Shown here: positions 55,874 through 64,000 of the stretch, piece by piece
Numbering within the stretch: position 1 is the stretch's first letter
Layout of the letters: each line of letters opens with the position of its first letter
NCBI RefSeq assembly: GCF_004745635.1
Contig: NZ_SRLB01000017.1
Coordinates: 62,001-126,000, forward strand
Direction of reading: 5' to 3'
DNA length: 64,000 nt
Origin: Methylobacterium nonmethylotrophicum
GTDB taxonomy: Bacteria; Pseudomonadota; Alphaproteobacteria; Rhizobiales; Beijerinckiaceae
Translations under genes and position numbers: made by a program
Notes under the pieces: model-generated
Databases searched by the model: none
Told to the model about the DNA's origin: nothing
The model's input: the letters and a program-made list of their open reading frames with translations, nothing else

Positions 55874-56623
55874 ATGGCGGATGGACGGTTGCAGACGCTC
55901 GACCGGGGGCTGGCCGCTCTGTGGATCCTCGCGCGCCACCCGCGCGGGCTGAAGATCGCGGAGCTGGCCGACGCGCTCGGCGTCCACCGCGCCATCGCGT
56001 ACCGGATCGTCGCGACGCTGGCCGACCACGGGATGACCTTCCGGCTGCCGGACAACCGCATCATCCTGGGCAGCGGCGCCATCGCCCTCGCGGTCCACGC
56101 GGAGGGCAACGTGCGGGTCCTCGGCCGGCCGATCGTCGAGCGCCTGGCGGCGCAGACCGGCGCGACGGCGTTCCTGTCGATGGCGCAGGGGTCGGACTGC
56201 GTCGCCCTGCTGAGCGCCGAGCCGCCCGGGCAGCGCCTCAGCATCCACTACCGCGTCGGCTCGCGCTCTCCCCTCGACAAGGGCGCGCCCGGCCTGGCGC
56301 TCCTCGCGGGGCGGCCGGAACGGAGCGACGACCCGGAGGCCGTGAAGGTGGCGCGGCGGCAGGGCTACTGCGTGACGCGCAACGAGCTTCAGGACGGCGC
56401 CGTCGGGGCCGCGAGCCCGATCCGCATGCCGAGGGCCGGCTATCCCGGGTTGGAGCTGTCGATCGGCGTCGTCGCCCTGTCGGCGCTCGACCTCGACCGG
56501 GCGGAGGCCGCCATCAGGTCGGCCGCCGCCGCTCTGTCGGACCAGCTCGCGCGGGGCGCCGGCGAGGCCGGCGAGGCCGCGCGCGGGCCGACGGCATCCG
56601 GGATCGATCCGCGCCAGGGGTAG
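55874..56623 (+). CDS. IclR-family transcriptional regulator
   Basis: A 249-residue regulator. The winged HTH reads LQTLDRGLAALWILARHPRGLKIAELADALGVHRAIAYRIVATL. The ligand domain contains TGATAFLSMAQGSDCVALLS, HYRVGSRSPLDKGAPGLALLA and the C-terminal ISTR-like block IGVVALSALDLDRAE. It is divergent from the P450 fusion, so local control of that gene is likely. The start ATG follows GGAGGGGACGGG. Confidence 0.9.
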   Translation: MADGRLQTLDRGLAALWILARHPRGLKIAELADALGVHRAIAYRIVATLADHGMTFRLPDNRIILGSGAIALAVHAEGNVRVLGRPIVERLAAQTGATAFLSMAQGSDCVALLSAEPPGQRLSIHYRVGSRSPLDKGAPGLALLAGRPERSDDPEAVKVARRQGYCVTRNELQDGAVGAASPIRMPRAGYPGLELSIGVVALSALDLDRAEAAIRSAAAALSDQLARGAGEAGEAARGPTASGIDPRQG

Positions 56624-56828
56624 GGGGAGGCCGGCGTCGCGCGCGAGTCCGCCCGTGCGCGGGCCGCGGTCACAATGGCGGAGGCGGCCACGGTGACGCC
56701 CGTGGCCGGGGAGCCGGCATTGGGGCACCGGAGCCGATGGACGCGGCGGCGTTCATCGCTATGGATGATCGCCCCCGCTGCATTGTCCCGCGCGGGTGAT
56801 CCCGCTCCCGTCGTCAGGATCCACGCCC

Positions 56829-58229
56829 GTGTTCCTCTCGGTCGCCACCGCGCATCGACCTGCCACCGACCTCGGCTTCCTGCTCCACAAGAACCCGGCC
56901 CGGATGCAGGACCTCGATCTCGGCTTCGGGCGGGCCGTGATGCTCTATCCCGAGGCGAACGACGCGCGCTGCGAGTTCGTGCTGACGCTCGACATCGACC
57001 CGGTCGCCCTGGTGCGCGGGCGCTCAGGCAGCGAGGGGCTGCTCGACCAGTACGTCAACGACCGGCCCTACGCGGCCTCGTCCTTCCTCAGCGTCGCGAT
57101 CGGCCGCTGCCTCGGCGCGGCCATGGGCGGGCGCAGCAAGGAGCGTCCCGCCCTCGCGCAGACGAAAATCCCGCTCTCCGTCACGGTGGCACCCCTGCCG
57201 GTGCGCGGCCGGCCCGATCTCGTCGAGCGGCTGTTCTCGCCGCTCGGCTACGCGGTCGAGGTCACGCGCCACCCGCTCGACCCCGAGCGCCCGGACTGGG
57301 GCGAGGCGCCCTATGTCACCTTGCGGCTCTCCGGCACCGCCCGGCTCGCCGACCTCCTCACCCACCTCACCGTGCTCATGCCGGTGCTCGACGACCGCAA
57401 GCACTACTTCGTCGGCGAGGACGAGATCGGGAAGCTCCTCGCCCGCGGCGAGGGCTGGCTTCCGGACCACCCCGAGCGGGACCTGATCGTCGCGCGCTAC
57501 CTCAAGCGGCGCGGGGCCCTGGTCCGGCAGGCGCTGGCGCAGCTGGCGGAGGCCGCGTCGGAGCCCGACGCGGCCCTCGATCCGGCCGGGCAGGAGGAGA
57601 CCGAGGCGGCGATCGAGCGGCCGCTGCGCCTGCACGAGCGGCGCCTCGACCGGGTGGCGCAGGTGATCGCCGAGAGCGGCACCAAGGGTGGCACGCTGCG
57701 CGTGCTCGATCTCGGCTGCGGCGACGGCAAGCTGATCGCCCGGCTGATCCGCGATCCCGCGATCGCGCAGGTGGTCGGCGTCGAGGTGTCGAGCGCCGAG
57801 CTCGCCCGCGCCGCGCGCCGGTTCGAGACGCTGCCGGAGGCGCTGCACCGGAAGCTCGCGCTGCTCCAGGGCTCGCTCATCTACCGCGACGCGCGCCTGC
57901 GCGGGTTCGACGCCGCCGCCCTCGTCGAGGTGATCGAGCATGTCGAGCCCGACCGCCTGCCGCATCTCGAGCGCGCCCTGTTCGGCGACGCAAAGCCGGC
58001 GACGATCGTGGTCACCACCCCGAACCGCGACCACAACGCGCTGTTTCCGGGCCTGCCGGCGGACCGGCTCCGGCATCCCGACCACCGCTTCGAGTGGAGC
58101 CGGGCCGAGTTCGCGGCCTGGGCCGGGCGCGTCGCCTCCGATCACGGCTACGCCGTGCGCATCGAGGGCATAGGCGACGCGCATCCCGATTACGGCGCGC
58201 CGAGCCAGATGGCGGTGTTTTCCCGATGA
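56829..58229 (+). CDS. hen1: Bacterial Hen1, 3'-terminal RNA ribose 2'-O-methyltransferase
   Basis: A 466-residue enzyme that methylates the 2'-OH at RNA 3' ends before ligation, so that the repaired RNA resists re-cleavage. The Hen1-specific N-terminal domain starts VATAHRPATDLGFLLHKNPARMQ and contains LDQYVNDRPYAASSFLSVAIGR. The methyltransferase domain has LRVLDLGCGDGKLIARL for SAM, VEVIEHVEPDRLPHLE for the metal Glu/His set, and RHPDHRFEWSRAEF with the catalytic His. A GTG at 56829 aligns with the usual N-terminus. It overlaps pnkp by 4 bp. Confidence 0.95.
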   Translation: MFLSVATAHRPATDLGFLLHKNPARMQDLDLGFGRAVMLYPEANDARCEFVLTLDIDPVALVRGRSGSEGLLDQYVNDRPYAASSFLSVAIGRCLGAAMGGRSKERPALAQTKIPLSVTVAPLPVRGRPDLVERLFSPLGYAVEVTRHPLDPERPDWGEAPYVTLRLSGTARLADLLTHLTVLMPVLDDRKHYFVGEDEIGKLLARGEGWLPDHPERDLIVARYLKRRGALVRQALAQLAEAASEPDAALDPAGQEETEAAIERPLRLHERRLDRVAQVIAESGTKGGTLRVLDLGCGDGKLIARLIRDPAIAQVVGVEVSSAELARAARRFETLPEALHRKLALLQGSLIYRDARLRGFDAAALVEVIEHVEPDRLPHLERALFGDAKPATIVVTTPNRDHNALFPGLPADRLRHPDHRFEWSRAEFAAWAGRVASDHGYAVRIEGIGDAHPDYGAPSQMAVFSR

Positions 58230-60808
58230 GCCGCGACGCCATGCCTTCCCTTGCGGGTGCTTCCGCGATCACGGTGCCGGATTTCGCGCTGGTGGTGCTG
58301 ATCGGCGCCTCCGGCTCCGGCAAGTCGACCTTCGCGCGCCGCCACTTCCGGGCAACCGAGATCGTGTCCTCGGATGTCTGCCGGGGCATCGTCGCGGATG
58401 ACGAGAACGACCAGGGCGCCACGCCGGACGCCTTCGCGCTGCTGGCCGCCATCCTCGACCTGCGCCTCAAGAACCGCCGCCTCACGGTGGTGGACGCAAC
58501 GAATGTCCGGCCGGAGGACCGCCGGAAGCTCGTCGAGACCGCCCGGCGCTGGCACGCGCGCTGCGTCGCCATCGTGCTCGATCCGGGCGAGGAGGTCTGC
58601 CGGGCGCGCAACGCCGCCCGGCCCGACCGCGCCTTCGGCCCGCACGTGATCCGCAACCAGATGGCGGCCCTGCGCCGCGGCCTGCGCGGCCTCGACCGGG
58701 AGGGCTTCCGGCAGGTGCACGCATTGCGCTCGGAGGCCGAGATCGCCGCCGTCACCGTGGCCCGGGAGCGGCTCTGGACCGATCGCCGGGACGAGGCGGG
58801 GCCCTTCGACGTCATCGGCGACGTGCATGGCTGCGCCGACGAGCTGGAGGCGCTGCTGGACCGGCTCGGCTACGCCGTGACTCGCGAGAGCCGGGACGGG
58901 GAGTCGCGCTACCGCGTGGTGCCGCCGCCCGGGCGCAAGGCGGTGTTCGTCGGCGACCTCGTCGATCGCGGGCCCCGGGTCGCCGACGCGCTGCGCCTCG
59001 TCATGGACATGGTCGAGGACGGCCACGCCCTCTGCGTCATGGGCAACCACGAGGCCAAGCTGGAGAAGTGGCTCGACGGCCGCGACGTGAAGGTCGGCCA
59101 CGGGCTCCAGGCGAGCATCGACGGCCTCTCGGCCGAGAGCGCGGCCTTCCGGGCCCGCGCCCGGCGCTTCATCGGCGGGCTCGTGAGCCACTACCTGCTC
59201 GATGCGGGCCGGCTCGCGGTGGCGCATGCGGGAATCAAGGCCGAGATGATGGGTCGCGCCTCGGGGGCGATCCGGGGCTTCTGCCTGTTCGGGGAGACCA
59301 CGGGCGAGGTCGACGAGTTCGGCCTGCCGGTGCGCCAGAACTGGGCGACCGCGTACCGGGGCGACACGATCGTGGTGTACGGCCACACGCCCGTGATCGA
59401 GCCGGCCTGGCTCAACAACACGCTCTGCATCGACACCGGCTGCGTGTTCGGCGGCCGGCTCACCGCCCTGCGCTACCCCGAGCGGGAGATCGTCTCGGTT
59501 CCGGCAAACCGGGTCCACGCCGAGCCGGCGCGGCTCCTCGGGCCGGCGGTCGGCGCGCAGGCCGAGGCGGACAACCTCCTCGACCTTTCGGACGTGTCGG
59601 GCAAGCGGATCGTCACGACGCGGCTCCTGCCCTCCCTGACGATCCGGGAGGAGAACAATGCGGCGGCCCTGGAGGTGATGAGCCGCTTCGCCATCGACCC
59701 GAAATGGCTGATCTACCTGCCGCCGACCATGTCGCCCTGCGAGACCGCGACGGAGGACGGCTACCTGGAACACCCGCGTGAGGCGCTGGACTTCTACCGC
59801 CGCGAGGGCGTGCGGCAGGTGCTTTGCCAGGAGAAGCACATGGGCTCGCGCGCGCTCATCGTCGTGTGCCGCGACGAGGACACGGCGCGGCGCCGGTTCG
59901 GCGTCGCGGGCGGCCTCGGGGCGGTCCATACCCGCACCGGGCGCGCCTTCTTCGGCGACGCGCGGCAGCAGGACGAGGTCCTGGCCCGGACCGGGGCCGC
60001 GCTCGCGGGAAGCGGTCTGCTCGCCGACCTCGACACCGACTGGGTGCTGCTCGACGCCGAGATCATGCCGTGGTCGGCCAAGGCCCAGGCGCTCATCGCC
60101 GGCCAGTACGCGCCGACCGCGGCCGCGGCCCGGATCGGGCTTCACGCCCTCGCGGACGCGCTCCGGCGCGCCGAGGCCAACGGCACCGAGATCGGCGACC
60201 TCCTCTCGGGCACGACGGACCGCCTCGGCCGGGCGGAGCGCTTCGCCGCGGTCCTGCGCCGCTACGCCTGGCCGGTGACGACGGTCGACGACCTCAGGAT
60301 CGCGCCGTTCCATCTTCTGGCCAGCGAGGGGCAGGTCCACGCCGACAAGCCGCATGCCTGGCATATGGGCCATCTCGCGCGGCTCGCGACCGCGGACCCG
60401 CTGTTTCGGGCGACCGCGACGGTCGCGGTGGATCTCGACAAAGCGGTGGAGGTCGAGGCGGCGCTCGCCTGGTGGCTCGACCTCACCGCCGGGGGCGGCG
60501 AGGGCATGGTGGTCAAGCCCGCCGGCTTCGTCGCCCGCGGCCGCCGCGGGATCACGCAGCCGGCGGTGAAGTGCCGGGGCCGGGAGTACCTGCGCCTGAT
60601 CTACGGCCCGGATTACGACACGCCCGAGCACCTCGCGCGGCTGCGCCAGCGCGGGCTCGGGGCGAAGCGCTCGCTCGCCTTCCGCGAATTCGCCCTCGGT
60701 CTCGAGGCCCTGGAGCGGTTCGTGGCCCGCGAGCCGCTGCGGCGCGTGCACGAATGCGTGTTCGCGGTGCTGGCCCTGGAATCGGAGCCGGTCGATCCGC
60801 GGCTGTGA
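58226..60808 (+). CDS. pnkp: Polynucleotide kinase-phosphatase-ligase (bacterial RNA repair Pnkp)
   Basis: An 860-residue three-domain enzyme that heals and seals broken RNA. The N-terminal kinase has a P-loop at residues 27-35 (GASGSGKST, Lys33) and SSDVCRG. The central metallophosphoesterase phosphatase shows IGDVHG near 198-203, GDLVDRG near 245 and GNHE near 273. The C-terminal adenylyltransferase has the nucleophile Lys537 in EKHMGSRALIV, and later EGMVVKP and KCRGREYLRLIYG. Pnkp needs Hen1 for ligase activity, and the genes overlap by 4 bp here. All catalytic motifs are intact, so a working system is expected. Confidence 0.96.
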   Translation: MSRDAMPSLAGASAITVPDFALVVLIGASGSGKSTFARRHFRATEIVSSDVCRGIVADDENDQGATPDAFALLAAILDLRLKNRRLTVVDATNVRPEDRRKLVETARRWHARCVAIVLDPGEEVCRARNAARPDRAFGPHVIRNQMAALRRGLRGLDREGFRQVHALRSEAEIAAVTVARERLWTDRRDEAGPFDVIGDVHGCADELEALLDRLGYAVTRESRDGESRYRVVPPPGRKAVFVGDLVDRGPRVADALRLVMDMVEDGHALCVMGNHEAKLEKWLDGRDVKVGHGLQASIDGLSAESAAFRARARRFIGGLVSHYLLDAGRLAVAHAGIKAEMMGRASGAIRGFCLFGETTGEVDEFGLPVRQNWATAYRGDTIVVYGHTPVIEPAWLNNTLCIDTGCVFGGRLTALRYPEREIVSVPANRVHAEPARLLGPAVGAQAEADNLLDLSDVSGKRIVTTRLLPSLTIREENNAAALEVMSRFAIDPKWLIYLPPTMSPCETATEDGYLEHPREALDFYRREGVRQVLCQEKHMGSRALIVVCRDEDTARRRFGVAGGLGAVHTRTGRAFFGDARQQDEVLARTGAALAGSGLLADLDTDWVLLDAEIMPWSAKAQALIAGQYAPTAAAARIGLHALADALRRAEANGTEIGDLLSGTTDRLGRAERFAAVLRRYAWPVTTVDDLRIAPFHLLASEGQVHADKPHAWHMGHLARLATADPLFRATATVAVDLDKAVEVEAALAWWLDLTAGGGEGMVVKPAGFVARGRRGITQPAVKCRGREYLRLIYGPDYDTPEHLARLRQRGLGAKRSLAFREFALGLEALERFVAREPLRRVHECVFAVLALESEPVDPRL

Positions 60809-61227
60809 CGCCGGGGACGGATGACCCCTTGCTCAGAGCCTGTCTGACTCGCTGCGACCGATTTGAAACCGATTGAAAGCCTATTCGAGGTAAGAGGATA
60901 CCACCGCGAAGAAATCTTCTGTCCCATACGCGACCTCATCCTGAGGTGCGATCGCAGAGAGCCTCGAAGGAGGCCTCCAGAGATCTTCGAAATTTCTGGA
61001 GGCCTCCTTCGAGGTCAGTCGATTTTCAATCGACTGATACCATCGGCCCAGGATGCTGACGCATCGGGCCGATGACCCATCTCGAATTTTCGATGTCAAG
61101 CCAGAGGCTTGGCGAAAATTCGAGAACGGAACCAAAGGTCGTTTTCAACGACCGTTGGTATGACGCCTCAGGATGAGGCTGTGGTTGGGACAAATGTTAT
61201 CGATTGATCAAACAGGCTCCCGGACGA
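60809..61227. other. Non-coding gap filled by a multi-hairpin repeat
   Basis: No gene is supported between pnkp and the convergent esterase. Most of the sequence is the hairpin array at 60,920-61,191. The rest is unremarkable. Confidence 0.5.
60920..61191. repeat. Nested multi-hairpin intergenic array (type B, long form)
   Basis: The outer inverted arms (TGTCCCATACGCGACCTCATCC and GGATGAGGCTGTGGTTGGGACA) enclose five hairpins in a row: 60962-60981 with 60995-61014 (20-bp arms, perfect), 61016-61024 with 61028-61036, about 61042-61074, 61080-61092 with 61113-61125 (13-bp arms, perfect), and about 61132-61158. The outer arms and the CCTCGAAGGAGG hairpin match the shorter element at 33,226-33,379. 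Confidence 0.75.
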
Positions 61228-62310
61228 TCACTTGCCCAGATGCTTGTCGAAGAACCCGGCGATCTCCTCGAACACCTTGCGGGTCTCCGGCGCGGTGTCG
61301 TCGCGGATGTAGTGGGCATGCGACTGGCCCTCGCCCACCTGCAGGGCGGCCTCGACGCCGGCATCCCGCAGCCTGCGGTGCACCCGCACGGTGTTCGACA
61401 GGAGCAGGTCGCGGGTGCCGGTGGTCAGGATCGTCGGCGGGAAGCCGTGCATGTCGCCGTAGACCGGCGACAGCATCGGGTCCTTGAGGTCGTGGCCGTT
61501 GGCGTAGACCTTGGCGCCGTCGTCGCAGAAGCCGTCGGGCGAGACCAGCACGTTGTCGAGCATCGCGTTGGTGACGAAGCTGTCGCCGACCTTGGTGGTG
61601 TCCGACATCGGCGTCCCGGGGGCGATCGCGGCCGGGAGCGGCAGCCCCTCCTGCTTGGCGCGCAGCACCATCGCGAGGGTCAGCGCCCCGCCGGCCGAGG
61701 TGCCGAAGATCGCCGTCTTCTTCGGGTCGGCCATCTTGGTGGCCGCCTTCCAGACCGTCATGGCGTCGTCGTGGGCGGCCGGGTAGTAGGCCTCCGGCGG
61801 CATGCGGTAATCGACGGAGATGACCTTGAAGCGGCCGAACCCGGCCATGAAGATGGCCTCGGGCAGGCCGGCCTCGCCGGGATTGAGCACGTAGCAGCCG
61901 CCATGGACGTGCACGAGGAGCCGGTCGCGGTTCTCGGGCGGGATCTCCGCGGGGGTGAGGATGAAGGCCCGCACGCCGTCGATGGTGGTGCGCTCGACCT
62001 TCACCTTCAGGCGCTCGAGCATGCCCGGCACCAGCTTCCCGAGCGCGGCCGCGCCGGCTTCGGCGACCGGCTTCCACTCCTCGCCGGTCTTGGGATGGAT
62101 GTTCCAGTTGCTGCGCAGCGGCGCGCCGATGATCTTCGCCATCTGCGGGCTGACATCGGCCGGCACCGGGACGCTCTTGGCCGGCACCTGGAGGGGCGGG
62201 GCCTGGGGGGATTCCTGAGCCCCTGCGGACGCGATGGCGAGCCACCCGGCCAGCACCCCACTCCACCGGCCAAGCCTCCGCCGGCCAAGCCGGCGCGAAC
62301 GAACGATCAT
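61228..62310 (-). CDS. Alpha/beta hydrolase of the HSL family (esterase), exported
   Basis: A 360-residue esterase with a signal peptide (RRLGRWSGVLAGWLAIASAGA, ending near residue 31). The oxyanion motif HVHGGCYVLN is the hormone-sensitive-lipase signature. The nucleophile Ser is in IFGTSAGGALTLAM. The Asp lies in LTTGTRDLLLSN and the His in GQSHAHYIRD. The lid-proximal region DYRMPPEAYYPAAHDDAM is typical. It would hydrolyse short acyl esters in the periplasm. Isolated gene between two repeat-filled gaps. Confidence 0.9.
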   Translation of the reverse strand: MIVRSRRLGRRRLGRWSGVLAGWLAIASAGAQESPQAPPLQVPAKSVPVPADVSPQMAKIIGAPLRSNWNIHPKTGEEWKPVAEAGAAALGKLVPGMLERLKVKVERTTIDGVRAFILTPAEIPPENRDRLLVHVHGGCYVLNPGEAGLPEAIFMAGFGRFKVISVDYRMPPEAYYPAAHDDAMTVWKAATKMADPKKTAIFGTSAGGALTLAMVLRAKQEGLPLPAAIAPGTPMSDTTKVGDSFVTNAMLDNVLVSPDGFCDDGAKVYANGHDLKDPMLSPVYGDMHGFPPTILTTGTRDLLLSNTVRVHRRLRDAGVEAALQVGEGQSHAHYIRDDTAPETRKVFEEIAGFFDKHLGK

Positions 62311-62792
62311 GGGCCCTTCTCCTCCCGCCGCGCCGCCTCGTCTCGGGCGGCGTTCTACGGCTGTGAGATCTTAGGGCGCGAGATCGGTTTGCCTACATGG
62401 CGCACGCGAGAGGGCACAGGTCATCATGTGGATGGCCCGGAGCCGAACCGGGAAACACGTCGTGCGCCTTCCTCTATCCACGCCCGCAGGGCTGTCCGGG
62501 GACAATCGTTTGAAGACGAGGCGCGGGATCCCCTCTCCCGTGTGGGAGAGGGGTAGGGGTGAGGGTGGCTCGGGTTCAGGATTAAGCACTGAGCGTCCAA
62601 ATGCGCGGCTCAACAGTCCAGTCTCGTTCTGAACCGTCGCCACCCTCACCCCCGGCCCCTCTCCCACACGGGAGAGGGGGAGATGTGCCTCTTCTTTCTC
62701 CCGACAGCCCTGCCGGGCCCGGAAGGGGAGGCGCGCGACCAATCTGGAGCGATTACCTCAGTGCCGGTCCCGAGACGGGGGGAGGGTCGCCC
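62311..62792. other. Non-coding gap with a REPIN element
   Basis: No gene is supported between the esterase and the nitronate monooxygenase. The main feature is the palindromic element at 62,530-62,679. Promoter sequences for the esterase are expected here, but none is clear. Confidence 0.5.
62530..62679. repeat. REPIN-like element with ~39-bp inverted arms
   Basis: The left arm 62530-62568 and right arm 62640-62679 are near-exact reverse complements around a 71-base spacer. Each arm itself holds the hairpin CCCTCTCCC-GTGT-GGGAGAGGG. Similar CCCTCTCCC/GGGAGAGGG hairpins occur at 36,475 and in the two elements at 21.1 and 45.0 kb. Confidence 0.75.
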
Positions 62793-63743
62793 TCACCCCA
62801 GCCGGGCCCGGGCCGCCGCGTATTCCGCCTTGAGCCGGTCGATCACCACCGCGGTCGCCGGCGCGTCGTCGATGGTGCCGACGCCCTGGCCGGCGCCCCA
62901 GATGTCGCGCCAGGCCTTGGTCGTGCCCGAGCCGAAATTCATCTTGGTCTTGTCGACCTCCGGCAGGGCGTTGGGGTCGAGGCCGGCGGCGGTCACGCTG
63001 GGGCGCAGGTAGTTGCCCGGCACGCCGGTGAAGTAGGGGGTGTACATGACGTCCGCCGCCGTCGTGCCGACGATCATCTCCTTGTAGGCCGGGGCGGCGT
63101 TGGCCTCCTGCGTGGCGATGAAGCGGGTGCCCATATAGGCCAGGTCCGCCCCCATCGCCTGGGCCGCGAGGATCGCGTCGCCGGTGGTGATCGCGCCCGA
63201 CAGGATCAGCGGCCCGTCGTAGAAGCGGCGCATCTCGCCGACGAGGGCGAAGGGCGAGAGCGTGCCGGCATGGCCCCCGGCCCCGGCGCAGACCAGGATC
63301 AGCCCGTCGACGCCGGCCTCCAGCGCCTTCTCGGCGTGGCGCACCGTGGTGACGTCGTGGAAGACGAGGCCGCCCCAGCCATGCGCCGCCGACACCACCG
63401 CGTCGGGTGCGCGCAGCGACGTGATGATGATCGGGACCTTGTGCTTGGCGCAGACCGTCATGTCGTGCTCGAGCCGGTCGTTCGAGGCGTGGACGATCTG
63501 GTTGACGGCGAAAGGCGCGACGATCCGGTCGGGCTCCGCCGCCTTGGCCTGGCTGAGCGCCCCGGTGATCCGGGTCAGCCATTCGTCGAGGGCTTCCTTG
63601 GGCCGGGCGTTGAGGGCCGGGAAGGAGCCGACGATGCCGTTGACGCACTGGGCGATGACCAGTTCCGGCCCCGAGACGATGAACATCGGCGAGGCGATCA
63701 CCGGCAGGGCGAGGGCGGAGGAGAGGCTGTCGGGCAGGGACAT
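62793..63743 (-). CDS. Nitronate monooxygenase (2-nitropropane dioxygenase family)
   Basis: A 316-residue FMN-binding TIM-barrel oxidase that oxidises nitronates. LPVIASPMFIVSGPELVIAQC begins the barrel. FAVNQIVHASNDRLEHDM, PIIITSLRAPDAVV, VFHDVTTVRHAEKALEAGVDGLILVCAGAGGHAGTLSPFAL and SGAITTGDAILAAQAMGADLAYMGTRFIAT follow, covering the FMN phosphate loop. The ATG at 63743 is used; the frame extends upstream without family character. Normal length for the family. Confidence 0.92.
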   Translation of the reverse strand: MSLPDSLSSALALPVIASPMFIVSGPELVIAQCVNGIVGSFPALNARPKEALDEWLTRITGALSQAKAAEPDRIVAPFAVNQIVHASNDRLEHDMTVCAKHKVPIIITSLRAPDAVVSAAHGWGGLVFHDVTTVRHAEKALEAGVDGLILVCAGAGGHAGTLSPFALVGEMRRFYDGPLILSGAITTGDAILAAQAMGADLAYMGTRFIATQEANAAPAYKEMIVGTTAADVMYTPYFTGVPGNYLRPSVTAAGLDPNALPEVDKTKMNFGSGTTKAWRDIWGAGQGVGTIDDAPATAVVIDRLKAEYAAARARLG

Positions 63744-63916
63744 CGGCGGCGTGGCTCCCAAGGACGCGTTCTGAGGGTCTCGTTCACGAGGTACCGTTAC
63801 GCTACCGCATCGCACCGAGGCCCGGGAGCGGTCAACGGGCCTCGCAACCGCCCCCTTGACGCGCGCCTGCGCCGGCTCTCCTGTTCGCGTCTCCACGGAC
63901 GACCAGGAGTCACGGC

Positions 63917-64000
63917 GTGCAGGCTGAGATCGGAACCCCGGAGGCGGTCGGCCTCTCGTCGGAGCGGCTGGAACGGATCGTCCCGTGGATGCGGGGCTAC
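63917..64000 (+). CDS. N-terminus of a beta-lactamase-family serine hydrolase (partial)
   Basis: The first 28 codons run into the window end. A GTG start with AGGAG 8 bases upstream gives a product with P-E-A-V-G-L-S-S-E-R-L-E-R-I, the typical opening of EstB/class C beta-lactamase-like esterases. The catalytic S-x-x-K lies outside the window. It is divergent from the nitronate monooxygenase gene. Confidence 0.6.
   Translation, partial: MQAEIGTPEAVGLSSERLERIVPWMRGY

Overview
This 64 kb window is high-GC chromosomal DNA from an alphaproteobacterium. Codon use, the mfd / sdhE / recG neighbourhood, an IalB-family protein, HspQ and a citrate-lyase-family CoA-ester lyase all suggest a Methylobacterium-like member of the Hyphomicrobiales. 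That placement is inferred from gene content, because no rRNA is present. I found no tRNA, rRNA or CRISPR array. Most genes are housekeeping or catabolic and packed in short operons, often with 4-bp start/stop overlaps. GC content drops sharply in three places: about 1,940-2,060, 10,120-12,230 (an RTX protein) and 21,720-23,110 (a lysis-like gene pair).

Layout. 1-1,607: the end of a SAF-domain oxidoreductase, then an ABM monooxygenase coupled to a beta-hydroxyacid dehydrogenase. 2,137-4,788: a polysaccharide deacetylase, an L,D-transpeptidase and a small acidic protein (cell envelope). 4,978-9,517: a zwf / glycogen-debranching operon divergent from a ketopantoate-reductase-like gene. 9,518-13,803: an accessory stretch with an IS3 orfA remnant, a repeat-rich RTX protein with its own promoter, and two small secreted proteins. 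13,952-17,356: fumarylacetoacetase coupled to a Rieske ferredoxin, divergent from dgoK-dgoA (galactonate catabolism). 17,415-25,461: mfd, sdhE and recG, with a low-GC transglycosylase plus NlpC/P60-like pair between sdhE and recG. 25,570-31,419: a degenerate receiver domain, an acyl-CoA-synthetase-like protein, IalB, a methyltransferase, HspQ and a CoA-ester lyase. 31,960-37,841: a patatin, a UbiH-type hydroxylase, a quinone reductase, nicotinamidase and RimO.

38,016-42,085 is the least explained locus: a multi-span membrane protein, a 1,086-residue P-loop NTPase with a hydrophobic insertion between its Walker motifs (KAP-like layout), and a 76-residue protein, all tightly coupled. 42,170-44,998 is a pabB-pabA-pabC operon for p-aminobenzoate. 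45,650-51,277 is a complete five-gene dipeptide/oligopeptide ABC transporter. It is followed by a membrane-anchored class III nucleotide cyclase, a VOC protein, and a self-sufficient P450 (P450-reductase-ferredoxin fusion) divergent from an IclR regulator. 56,829-60,808 encodes the Hen1/Pnkp RNA-repair pair, which reseals cleaved RNA and 2'-O-methylates the junction. The window closes with an HSL-type esterase, a nitronate monooxygenase and the first codons of a beta-lactamase-family hydrolase.

Intergenic regions carry several families of palindromic repeats: a REPIN-like element near 21.1 and 45.0 kb, another at 62.5 kb, and nested hairpin arrays sharing the same outer arms at 33.2 and 60.9 kb. 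Two genes end inside 15-bp tandem repeats that include or begin at the stop codon.
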